Source of the DNA: Sphingobacteriales bacterium 16-39-50
GTDB taxonomy: Bacteria > Bacteroidota > Bacteroidia > Sphingobacteriales > Sphingobacteriaceae
Length of the DNA: 48,882 bases
Direction of reading: 5' to 3'
Assembly: GCA_002257025.1 (NCBI GenBank)
Contig: NCHA01000022.1
Location: forward strand, 1 to 48,882
Numbering within the stretch: position 1 is the first letter of the stretch; each line of letters opens with the position of its first letter. Under the pieces are notes generated by a model. It searched no databases. It was not told where the DNA came from and saw only the letters and a program-made list of their open reading frames with translations. The translations under genes were made by a program, and so were the position numbers. This document shows, one piece after another, positions 1 to 7,063 of this stretch.

Positions 1-8
1 ATTTAATC

Positions 9-917
9 CTACCCTAGGTTTACATGTTGTTTATTGTCCTGAACTGAGTTTACAATTTTAATATTTTTAGTAAAATAGTTTTTCCATAGTTTCTCCACAT
101 TGATATTTTTTGAATGAACTTCATTTGGTGTAAGTAATCCAATGCTGAAGTGTGGTCTGTCCTGATTGTAAAGTTTTACCGCTACTTGTAAATACTCCTT
201 TGCTTCTTGAAAGTTTCTAGGACTGTAGTGCTTTAGATACTCAGATTTCAGAATGCCGTTTATGCGTTCTGCAATTGCATTTTCTAGTGGATCTCCATTC
301 TCAGTCATGCTGATTTCAATTCCTTTGTCCTGCAATAGCTTTACATAGTTGTCACTACAGTATTGAACACCTCTGTCAGAATGGTGAATCAAAGGTTTAT
401 TTATCTGATTTGGTAACTGAGTTAAGGCCAAGCGTAACGCTTTTATAGTTTCTACACTTTCCAAAGTCTGAGCTAAGTGATAACCCACTATTTTATGTGA
501 ATAGGCATCTGTAATCAAACTGATATAGGTATAGCGTTCTTCAATCTTCCAATAAGTGATATCGCTCACCCATAACTGATTGATACGATTGATTTCCATT
601 TCACGAATCAGGTTAGGCCATTTCCTCAACCAATGGTTAGAGTATGTAGTAATAAACCGTCTGCGTCTCTTTTTAACTAGTAGCTTATGCTCCGCCAGTA
701 AATCAAAAAACGCATCTCTACCCATTTTAATTTGATGTTCCAGTAAAAACGGGTAAAGTTTTTCATACAGCTTTCTGCCTCCCATCACACGATGGTCTTT
801 ACGGATAGCATAAACTTGTTCAAGAACCAAACTTTGTTCAATGGTATTTGCCTCCTGTTGCCAGAAGTGCTGGTAGTAAGCTTGTCTGGTCAAACCAAGC
901 AACCGACACAAACGCAC
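9..917 (-). CDS. IS3-family transposase OrfB (DDE integrase domain)
   Basis: This is the catalytic half of an IS3/IS150 transposase. Counting from the GTG at 917, the DDE triad is D119 (in WVSDITYW), D181 (in HHSDRGVQY) and E217 (in LENAIAERING), and the region before it holds the HTH_21-type segment. The stop codon lies inside the terminal inverted repeat, as is common for compact IS elements. The GTG is unlikely to be the real start. The frame stays open upstream (VQYQVIHEIKDTY...) to the frameshift site at 971-977, so the natural product should be an OrfAB fusion. The domain looks intact, so this half could supply integrase activity if it is translated. Confidence 0.93.
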   Translation of the reverse strand: MRLCRLLGLTRQAYYQHFWQQEANTIEQSLVLEQVYAIRKDHRVMGGRKLYEKLYPFLLEHQIKMGRDAFFDLLAEHKLLVKKRRRRFITTYSNHWLRKWPNLIREMEINRINQLWVSDITYWKIEERYTYISLITDAYSHKIVGYHLAQTLESVETIKALRLALTQLPNQINKPLIHHSDRGVQYCSDNYVKLLQDKGIEISMTENGDPLENAIAERINGILKSEYLKHYSPRNFQEAKEYLQVAVKLYNQDRPHFSIGLLTPNEVHSKNINVEKLWKNYFTKNIKIVNSVQDNKQHVNLG

Positions 918-955
918 AAGACTTACCCTGGCGTAGGTATCTTTTATTTCATGGA

Positions 956-1240
956 TTACTTGGTATTGGACTTTTTTCTGATTGGAATATTCAGCTCTCT
1001 CTCAGCGATATCAATCATTTTATTGTAAGCTTCGGAGCGGAGTTGCTCGTCTTCCAGCTGACGCTCTAATTGCTTGATTCTAGCCAAAAGAGTAGCTTCG
1101 GATGAGTCTGGGTTGGTGGTTGATGATTTCTTAGGTTTCAAGAATGAAGTATCTATTAACAAATTTAAGGAACATCTACCATACTTTTCATAATTGCGTT
1201 GCCAGGTAAGAATACCGCTTTTCGACTTGATTTCATAAGT
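956..1240 (-). pseudogene. IS3-family OrfA, N-terminally truncated
   Basis: The frame encodes the end of an IS3 OrfA: a WQRNYEKYG segment (the end of the helix-turn-helix), then a leucine-zipper coiled coil (LLARIKQLERQLEDEQLRSE). It is open back to about 1240, where TAA stops it, and no in-frame ATG exists. The only upstream ATG (1236-1234), at a natural distance from the terminal repeat, is in another frame and yields only 23 codons. The first 35-40 residues expected of OrfA, holding most of the HTH, are absent. The simplest reading is an out-of-frame internal deletion just after the original start. TTG at 1162 could start a product lacking the DNA-binding part. Confidence 0.75.
971..977 (-). 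other. Programmed -1 frameshift slippery site (A AAA AAG)
   Basis: Read on the minus strand in the OrfA frame, the codons are AGA AAA AAG, so the heptamer A AAA AAG sits in phase five codons before the OrfA stop. Slipping back one base continues as VQYQVIHEIKDTYARVSLVRLCRLLG into OrfB. This is the classic IS150/dnaX-type site. No downstream stimulatory structure was worked out. Confidence 0.8.
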
Positions 1241-1283
1241 TTACTTTTTGTGTAAACCTATTTTAGGACAAGACAATCTGTCA

Positions 1284-1302
1284 GGCCGGGCTTGATCCGG
1301 CC
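1284..1302 (-). terminator. GC-rich hairpin after the arginine decarboxylase gene
   Basis: GGCCGG (1284-1289), a 7-nt loop, then CCGGCC (1297-1302) form a perfect 6-bp GC stem 6 bp beyond the speA-like stop codon, inside the gap between that gene and the IS. No T-run follows, so it could instead be a short palindromic repeat unit. Confidence 0.4.
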
Positions 1303-1307
1303 CCGGG

Positions 1308-2690
1308 CTAGTAACCCAATATCTTTAAAACCTGTTTACTGTTTTGTTCTTCGCCAAACACTTCAAAATTAAATGTTTCATCACGGTTGCGGCGTATGAT
1401 TACATGCTTTGGTGAAGGTAGCAGGCAATGATGTATACCACCATAACCGCTGAGAACCTCCTGATAAGCACCTGTATGGAAAAAACCAAGGTACTGTACT
1501 TTTCTGGTCTTAGGCATGAAAACGTTATTCATATGTGCCTCCTGGCTGTAATAATCCTGTCCGTCGCAGGTAATTCCACCAAGATTTACACGTTCGTATT
1601 CAGAATCCCAGTTATTTACAGGAGCAAGAATATATTTCTGATTCAGTGCCCAAACATCAGGCAGATTGGTAATGAAAGAACCATCCAGCATCAGCCATTT
1701 TTCACGATCATTTTGTTGTTTTCTTCCCAGTACTTTATATAGAATACCGGATGCTTCGGCAACGGTATATTTACCGAATTCAGTGATAATATCAGGCTCT
1801 ACAACATCATGTTCTGCGCAAATCTCTTTGATTCGTTTTACAATCTCATTCACCATGTATTCATAGTCGAAATCAAACGCAAGTGAATCTTTGAATGGCA
1901 TTCCTCCACCAATATCCAGCGTATCGAGATCGGGATTGATTTTCTTGAATTTGCAGTAAAGGATCGTGTATTTTTCAAGCTCATTCCAGTAGTATGGGGT
2001 ATCTGAAATCCCTGAATTGATAAAGAAATGAAGCAGTTTTACTTTAAAATTAGGATTAGGAGCAATTTTATGATTGTAGAAATCAATAATATCTTCCATT
2101 CTGATTCCCAACCTGGAAGTATAGAATTGTGAATCAGGCTGTTCTTCTGCAGCAATACGCATACCAATGCTGCATGGAATATCCAGCTCATCATCATAGA
2201 TATTGAACTCTTCTTTATTATCCAATACAGGGATGATATTTTTAAATCCATCGTGCAGCATATCGATAATATACTGCTTGTACTGGAAAGTTTTAAACCC
2301 ATTACAGATAACTGTGATATCCTTGGTCAATGAACCTTTCTTTTCGAGGGCATCGATCATGGGCATATCAAAGGCAGAAGAGGTTTCCAGGTGGATGTCA
2401 TTGCGCAGCGCTTCCTCAACAATATGTCTGAAATGGGAGCTTTTGGTACAATAACAATATTTATAACCACCCCGATAGTTATTCTTCACAATGGCTGCCT
2501 GGAACAATAGTTTTGCCTGCTGGATCTTTTTACTCACTATTGGTAAATAAGTGAACCGGAGAGGGGAACCATAGGTTTCAATCATTTCCATCAGGTTCAG
2601 ATCATGGAAATAAAGTTCATCATCGATGATGTCAAAACCATCCTGAGGGAACCCCACGCTTAAATCAAGAAACTCCGCGTAACTCTGCAT
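1308..2690 (-). CDS. speA: Fold-III PLP-dependent decarboxylase, probable biosynthetic arginine decarboxylase
   Basis: Predicted to decarboxylate arginine to agmatine in the cytoplasm for polyamine synthesis. In the 460-residue product from ATG 2690, YCTKSS places the PLP lysine at K83. GGGMPF at 261-266 is the phosphate-binding glycine loop, and GITCDGQD carries the catalytic CDG at 375-377. HTGAYQ at 405-410 is typical of the alanine-racemase-like fold. The longer frame to 2738 is rejected because it would begin upstream of the TATCTTTG promoter element at 2714-2707. It is much shorter than the 650-residue enteric SpeA but matches the compact Bacteroidota form. Divergence from arginase supports an arginine substrate. 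Ornithine/lysine or carboxynorspermidine decarboxylase cannot be excluded. Confidence 0.75.
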   Translation of the reverse strand: MQSYAEFLDLSVGFPQDGFDIIDDELYFHDLNLMEMIETYGSPLRFTYLPIVSKKIQQAKLLFQAAIVKNNYRGGYKYCYCTKSSHFRHIVEEALRNDIHLETSSAFDMPMIDALEKKGSLTKDITVICNGFKTFQYKQYIIDMLHDGFKNIIPVLDNKEEFNIYDDELDIPCSIGMRIAAEEQPDSQFYTSRLGIRMEDIIDFYNHKIAPNPNFKVKLLHFFINSGISDTPYYWNELEKYTILYCKFKKINPDLDTLDIGGGMPFKDSLAFDFDYEYMVNEIVKRIKEICAEHDVVEPDIITEFGKYTVAEASGILYKVLGRKQQNDREKWLMLDGSFITNLPDVWALNQKYILAPVNNWDSEYERVNLGGITCDGQDYYSQEAHMNNVFMPKTRKVQYLGFFHTGAYQEVLSGYGGIHHCLLPSPKHVIIRRNRDETFNFEVFGEEQNSKQVLKILGY

Positions 2691-2706
2691 TTTTTTATAA
2701 TTTTGG

Positions 2707-2714
2707 CAAAGATA
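2707..2714 (-). promoter_or_regulatory. Bacteroidota -7 element for the decarboxylase gene
   Basis: The minus strand reads TATCTTTG (consensus TAnnTTTG) 17-24 bases upstream of ATG 2690, predicting a leader of only about 10 nt. No convincing TTTG -33 box is found upstream of it. Confidence 0.45.
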
Positions 2715-2799
2715 TAAAAAGCATATAGCATAGAACATAATACGAAGCTTAAAAATATTAAGCCTGTGATCTTATCTGTAAAGCAAAGAGTAAAGGGGT

Positions 2800-3747
2800 A
2801 TGCGTGAACTTAGAATAATTGAGGTTAAATCAGAAATCGGTGCAGGAACGCGTGGCTCTAGTCTGGGAGTTGATGCAATAAAAATAGCTGCACTCGATTT
2901 TGGCAGCAGATACTTTAAAAAATATAAAAGTGTTGAAGTGCCAAATGAGAACCATCTTTTGCTTGAAACTGCCGGTAATCAATTTGCTAAAAGAGTATCC
3001 GGGGTACTCACAATGGTTGAGCGCATAGCAGAGGAAGTTGCTAAGACCCTGAAGAATAAGGAATTTCCGATTATATTATCAGGGGATCATAGTTGTTCTG
3101 CAGGAACCATTTCAGGTATCCGTAAAGCCTTCCCCAAAAGCAGGCTTGGCGTGATCTGGATCGATGCTCATTCTGATATTCATTCGCCCTATACCACTCC
3201 ATCAGGAAATTTGCATGGAATGCCGCTGGCAATAGTTCTGGATGAGGATAATATTGAGTCAAAGATCAATGTTCCGGATCAGGAGACTGTAAATTACTGG
3301 TATCAGTTAAAGAATGTAGCTAATATTGCTCCCAAAATAAAGTATAGTGACCTGGTTTATATTGCTATGCGTGATTCAGAGTCGCCAGAACAGTATTTGC
3401 TGAAGAAACATAAGGTAAAGAACTTTCCCCCATCCGAGGTTAGAAAGAGAGGAGTGGAGCGGGTAGCACTGGATACGCTGAAATATCTGCAAAACTGCGA
3501 CTTGATTTATGTTTCATTTGATGTGGATGCACTGGATTCCGCTATTTCAAAAGGCACCGGAACTCCTGTACCACATGGTATTACCGAAAGAGAAGCCGGC
3601 AATTTACTTGCCCGACTGATGTGCAGTGAAAAAGTTTGCGGGTTTGAGATGGTAGAGGTAAATCCGACACTTGACCGGGAAAATCTTATGGCTGAAAATG
3701 CTTTTGAGATTTTATTACGGGCAACAAATGCTTTAATTAACGATTAA
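2800..3747 (+). CDS. Arginase-family ureohydrolase, probable arginase
   Basis: A binuclear manganese ureohydrolase of 315 residues. Metal-ligand motifs are present: SGDHS (94-98), IDAHSD (121-126) and SFDVDALD (239-246), with the conserved EMVEVNP near 283-289. SGNLHG at 135-140 and GTGTPVPHGIT at 252-262 resemble true arginases more than agmatinases, so hydrolysis of arginine to ornithine and urea is the favoured reaction. Agmatinase is the alternative because the divergent neighbour would make agmatine. It is 26 bp upstream of argS on the same strand and probably co-transcribed with it. The protein is complete and cytoplasmic. Confidence 0.82.
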   Translation: MRELRIIEVKSEIGAGTRGSSLGVDAIKIAALDFGSRYFKKYKSVEVPNENHLLLETAGNQFAKRVSGVLTMVERIAEEVAKTLKNKEFPIILSGDHSCSAGTISGIRKAFPKSRLGVIWIDAHSDIHSPYTTPSGNLHGMPLAIVLDEDNIESKINVPDQETVNYWYQLKNVANIAPKIKYSDLVYIAMRDSESPEQYLLKKHKVKNFPPSEVRKRGVERVALDTLKYLQNCDLIYVSFDVDALDSAISKGTGTPVPHGITEREAGNLLARLMCSEKVCGFEMVEVNPTLDRENLMAENAFEILLRATNALIND

Positions 3748-3773
3748 ATTTACAGGGTGCATACCCATAGAAG

Positions 3774-5552
3774 ATGACAATAGAAAATACCATTGCCGAG
3801 CATATTCAAAAGGCTGTTTCAGTACTTTATCAATCAGAGGTTGGAATAGATAGCATCGTTATTCAGGAAACCAGGAAGGAGTTTGAAGGCCAGGTAACTG
3901 TGGTGACTTTTCCTTTTACAAGACTTTCAAAGAAAACACCTGAGCAAACCGGAACTGAGATTGGCGAATATCTGAAGGAGCATATTCAGGAAGTGATTGG
4001 ATTTAACGTCATTAAGGGTTTTCTGAATCTGTCCATTTCAGACTCTTACTGGATTGATCAATTACTAAATAATGTACTAAATGAGGGTTTTGGCCAGTAT
4101 CCAGCCAATGGGAAACGGGTAATGGTTGAGTATTCCTCACCAAATACCAATAAGCCATTGCATTTGGGGCACGTGCGTAATAATTTACTGGGGTATTCTG
4201 TCGCAGAAATACTTTCGGCTAATGGTTATGAAGTGATTAAGGTAAACCTGGTCAATGACCGCGGTATCCATATCTGCAAATCAATGCTTGCCTGGGCTTT
4301 ATTTGGCAATGGGGAGACACCTGAAAGCAGCGGACTCAAAGGTGACCATTTGGTGGGTAAATACTATGTGATTTTTGATCAGGAATACAAAAAGCAGATC
4401 GCGGAGCTTGTGGAAGAAGGTCAGACTGAGGAGGATGCGAAGAAGAATGCTCCTGTAATCAGGCAGGCTCAAAAAATGCTTCTCGATTGGGAGGCTGGTG
4501 ATCCGGAGGTGAAAGCATTGTGGTCCAGGATGAATTCATGGGTATATGCAGGTTTCGAACAAACCTATAATCAGCTTGGGGTTGATTTTGCGAAATATTA
4601 TTATGAGTCGGATACCTATTTGCTTGGTAAAGATATCATCGATGAAGGGCTTGAAAAGGGTGTTTTCTTTAAAAAGGAAGATGGTTCAGTTTGGATAGAT
4701 CTTACTGAAGACGGACTGGATCAAAAGCTTGTTTTACGTGCTGATGGAACTTCTGTTTATATAACACAGGATCTTGGAACTGCCCAGTTAAAATATGATG
4801 ATTTTAAAGTAGATAAGTCGATTTATGTGGTTGGAAATGAACAGGATTATCACTTTAAAGTTTTGTTTCTTATACTTCAGAAATTAGGGAAGGCATGGGC
4901 TAAGGGATTATATCATTTGTCGTATGGGATGGTGGATCTTCCTTCCGGTAAAATGAAATCCAGGGAAGGGACTGTTGTTGATGCAGATGAATTGATGGAT
5001 GATATGATCCGGACTGCACAGGAGCGCACAGAAGAATTGGGCAAAGTAGATGGGTTTTCTGAAGCTGAAAAGGCAGATCTTTACAATATGATTGGTTTGG
5101 GTGCACTTAAGTTTTTCCTTCTGAAGGTGGAACCTAAAAAGAGACTATTGTTCGATCCGAATGAATCTATAGATTTTCAGGGGCATACAGGCCCGTTTAT
5201 TCAATATACGCATGCAAGGATACGTTCTGTACTGGCAAAAGCAGATTATAAAACCAGGATTTTAAGTAATCATTCACTGGAACTTACAATACTGGAAAGG
5301 GAATTGATCGTTAATCTTAGTAAATACCCTGATGTTATCTCGGCAGCTGCAAAGGAGTATAGTCCGGCGCATATTGCAAATTATGTTTTTGAGCTCGCTA
5401 AACTTTTTAATAAGTTCTATCATGAGGAAAGCATACTCAAAGCAGAAGATACAAGTGTCAGAAATTTCAGACTTGATCTTGCGGCTGCAACTGCATCTGT
5501 CGTCAATAAAGGAATGGCTTTGTTGGGGATACGAGTGCCCTCGAGGATGTAA
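3774..5552 (+). CDS. argS: Arginyl-tRNA synthetase
   Basis: A class I aminoacyl-tRNA synthetase of 592 residues, normal for ArgRS. The N-terminal Add-1 tRNA-recognition domain covers about residues 1-110. The HIGH signature appears as HLGH at 130-133 within SSPNTNKPLHLGHVRNN, the standard ArgRS context. The KMSKS loop is replaced by KMKSREG near 393-399, as in many ArgRS. The C-terminal DALR anticodon-binding domain occupies about 470-592 (GPFIQYTHARI onward). It follows arginase by 26 bp. Its placement with the decarboxylase and arginase gathers three arginine-consuming enzymes in one locus. Confidence 0.97.
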   Translation: MTIENTIAEHIQKAVSVLYQSEVGIDSIVIQETRKEFEGQVTVVTFPFTRLSKKTPEQTGTEIGEYLKEHIQEVIGFNVIKGFLNLSISDSYWIDQLLNNVLNEGFGQYPANGKRVMVEYSSPNTNKPLHLGHVRNNLLGYSVAEILSANGYEVIKVNLVNDRGIHICKSMLAWALFGNGETPESSGLKGDHLVGKYYVIFDQEYKKQIAELVEEGQTEEDAKKNAPVIRQAQKMLLDWEAGDPEVKALWSRMNSWVYAGFEQTYNQLGVDFAKYYYESDTYLLGKDIIDEGLEKGVFFKKEDGSVWIDLTEDGLDQKLVLRADGTSVYITQDLGTAQLKYDDFKVDKSIYVVGNEQDYHFKVLFLILQKLGKAWAKGLYHLSYGMVDLPSGKMKSREGTVVDADELMDDMIRTAQERTEELGKVDGFSEAEKADLYNMIGLGALKFFLLKVEPKKRLLFDPNESIDFQGHTGPFIQYTHARIRSVLAKADYKTRILSNHSLELTILERELIVNLSKYPDVISAAAKEYSPAHIANYVFELAKLFNKFYHEESILKAEDTSVRNFRLDLAAATASVVNKGMALLGIRVPSRM

Positions 5553-5573
5553 TTGAGATTGAGAGTTGAGAAT
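5551..5573. repeat. Short TTGAG tandem tract after argS
   Basis: AATTGAG-ATTGAG-AGTTGAG-AA starts at the second base of the argS stop codon. It resembles the TATTGAG tandem at 27941-27968. Confidence 0.5.
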
Positions 5574-5576
5574 TTA

Positions 5577-5735
5577 CCGTCATTTCGAACACGCGGGTAG
5601 TATTATTCCATTTTCAATAATTGAGATGCGTGGAGAATTCTGTTAAGTTTGTAAGCGATTTGGATTTAAGATAATTAAGCAATGAATCTTAAGTTTGAAA
5701 CAGATTCCTCAGTCGTGCCTCCTTCGGAATGACGG
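5577..5735. repeat. 159 bp imperfect inverted repeat
   Basis: CCGTCATTTCGAA (5577-5589) pairs with TTCGGAATGACGG (5723-5735) at 12 of 13 positions. Inside these, AGAATTCTGTT (5635-5645) faces AACAGATTCCT (5699-5709). The arrangement resembles the long palindromes scattered between genes in Bacteroidota. No gene is visible in 5553-5780. It may be a MITE-like element or act as an mRNA 3' structure. Confidence 0.65.
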
Positions 5736-5780
5736 TCAATTATTGGAAGCAGGTAACTGATAACATTTAATTAACCTGAT

Positions 5781-6671
5781 TTATTTAATAAAATTTCGTG
5801 AAACCTCCGGCTCTTTCAATCCTTTTGAGTAGTTATAAAATCCATTCCCTGTTTTAACTCCTAACTGACCAGCCGTTACCATTTTGACAAGCAGGGGACA
5901 AGGAGAGTATTTTGGGTTTCCGAAGCCCTGATGTAAAACGTTCATTATGGCGAGACAAACATCCAATCCTATGAAATCAGCCAATTGTAAAGGTCCCATT
6001 GGATGAGCCATGCCAAGCTTCATAACAGTGTCTATCTCATGAACTCCGGCAACACCTTCGTACAAGGTATAAACTGCTTCATTAATCATTGGCATTAGAA
6101 TTCGGTTTGCAACAAAGCCGGGATAGTCATTTACCTCAACAGGTATTTTGTCAAGTTTAAGAGAGAGTTCCATAATACTCCTGGTAACCTCATCTGATGT
6201 TGAGTATCCTTTGATTACTTCGACCAGTTTCATTACAGGCACAGGATTCATAAAGTGCATTCCAATCACTCTATCTGGTCTTTTGGTTGCCGAGGCTATC
6301 GTAGTGATTGATATTGAGGAGGTATTTGATGCAAAAATGGCTTCAGGTTTACAATACAAATCAAGGTCTCTGAATATTTGTAGTTTAGTCCCCTGATCTT
6401 CAGTTGCAGCTTCAATGATCAGATCAGAGTCATGTACCGCTATTGCCAGATCGGTAAAAGTTTTAATATTATTGATAGTCTTTTGCTTCAGTTCCTCTGT
6501 AATCAAGTCTTTGGCAATCTGACGATCCAGATTTTTATTGATGGTTTCCATCCCCTTTTTTAGACTTTCTTCTGAAATATCTACCAGGTGGACAAGATAA
6601 CCCGACAAGGCAAAAGTATGAGCGATACCATTGCCCATAGTCCCGGAGCCGATAACTGAAATTGTTTGCAT
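5781..6671 (-). CDS. hbd: 3-hydroxybutyryl-CoA dehydrogenase family protein
   Basis: A short-form 3-hydroxyacyl-CoA dehydrogenase of 296 residues that would interconvert 3-hydroxyacyl-CoA and 3-oxoacyl-CoA with NAD(P). The Rossmann motif GSGTMG is at 8-13. SNTSS at 115-119 and GMHFMNP, with catalytic H139, are the family signatures. The helical C-terminal domain (3HCDH) starts near 185 with NDYPGFVANRIL. It stands alone between the argS region and the SusC gene, with no hydratase or thiolase beside it. The pathway (fatty-acid or amino-acid degradation, or phenylacetate) therefore cannot be told. A minus-strand TAAATTTG at 6722-6715 may be its -7 element. Confidence 0.9.
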   Translation of the reverse strand: MQTISVIGSGTMGNGIAHTFALSGYLVHLVDISEESLKKGMETINKNLDRQIAKDLITEELKQKTINNIKTFTDLAIAVHDSDLIIEAATEDQGTKLQIFRDLDLYCKPEAIFASNTSSISITTIASATKRPDRVIGMHFMNPVPVMKLVEVIKGYSTSDEVTRSIMELSLKLDKIPVEVNDYPGFVANRILMPMINEAVYTLYEGVAGVHEIDTVMKLGMAHPMGPLQLADFIGLDVCLAIMNVLHQGFGNPKYSPCPLLVKMVTAGQLGVKTGNGFYNYSKGLKEPEVSRNFIK

Positions 6672-6714
6672 ATTGATTTTGTAGAATCTAAGTATTCAGT
6701 AATATAGTGAGGCT

Positions 6715-6722
6715 CAAATTTA
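6715..6722 (-). promoter_or_regulatory. Possible -7 element for the hydroxyacyl-CoA dehydrogenase gene
   Basis: The minus strand reads TAAATTTG, matching TAnnTTTG, about 44 bp before the start codon. No -33 TTTG is seen at the expected distance. Confidence 0.3.
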
Positions 6723-6978
6723 GGAATGATTTTGCGTTTATTTTCTTTGACTGGTAAAGAAGTTTTTCAGCTTATTAGCAAATTACAGTGAATTTTTTAC
6801 CAATTGTAACAACCCACGTTACTCATTAAGAGTTTAACTTTTTTTTACAAATTACTGGGATAAAATGCTACTAGAAATATTTTCAAATACAGTCATTGGG
6901 TTAATTCCTTGATTTTAAGATTTCAAGCCCTATTTAAGCAACATTTTTGTTACTCTAAAGTTACAGTTAGAATACACG

Positions 6979-7004
6979 AATATTGTGTTAGAACACTTAA
7001 TATT
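6979..7004. promoter_or_regulatory. Palindrome upstream of the SusC gene; rest of the 392 bp gap is featureless
   Basis: The gap 6672-7063 holds no gene. Within it, AATATT-GTGTT-AG-AACAC-TT-AATATT is an interrupted palindrome centred about 73 bp before the SusC start, with 5-bp inner and 6-bp outer arms. It could be an operator or a leader hairpin. A second small dyad (TCCG/CGGA, about 7016-7029) lies downstream. No confident TAnnTTTG promoter was found, so the transcription start is unknown. Confidence 0.45.
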
Positions 7005-7063
7005 GCGCCCTGATGTCCGTGTCTGCGGATAGAAACCAATTATCTAATTAAACAATACTAAAA

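Larger units (their letters stand above)
5..1270 (-). mobile_element. IS3-family (IS150-like) insertion sequence, probably non-autonomous
   Basis: The ends form an inverted repeat. Top-strand TCCTACCCTAGGTTTACA at 7-24 matches the reverse complement of the right end (1251-1268, TCCTAAAATAGGTTTACA) at 15 of 18 positions. Between them lie OrfB, a -1 frameshift site and an OrfA remnant, the standard IS3 layout read on the minus strand. The left end begins almost at the window edge. The outermost two bases differ between ends (AA at 5-6, TG in the mirrored right end), and no clear 3-4 bp target duplication is visible, so the exact termini are uncertain by about 2 bp. At about 1.26 kb the element is shorter than the roughly 1.4 kb usual for IS150 relatives, which fits the missing start of orfA. 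Confidence 0.85.

Noticed and set aside
1..1280. Target-site duplication flanking the IS
   Set aside because: No matching 3-4 bp could be found on both sides. The left flank is cut by the window edge and the exact terminus is uncertain.
2691..2738. A longer start for the arginine decarboxylase
   Set aside because: It would begin upstream of the TATCTTTG -7 element and adds a hydrophobic stretch foreign to the family.
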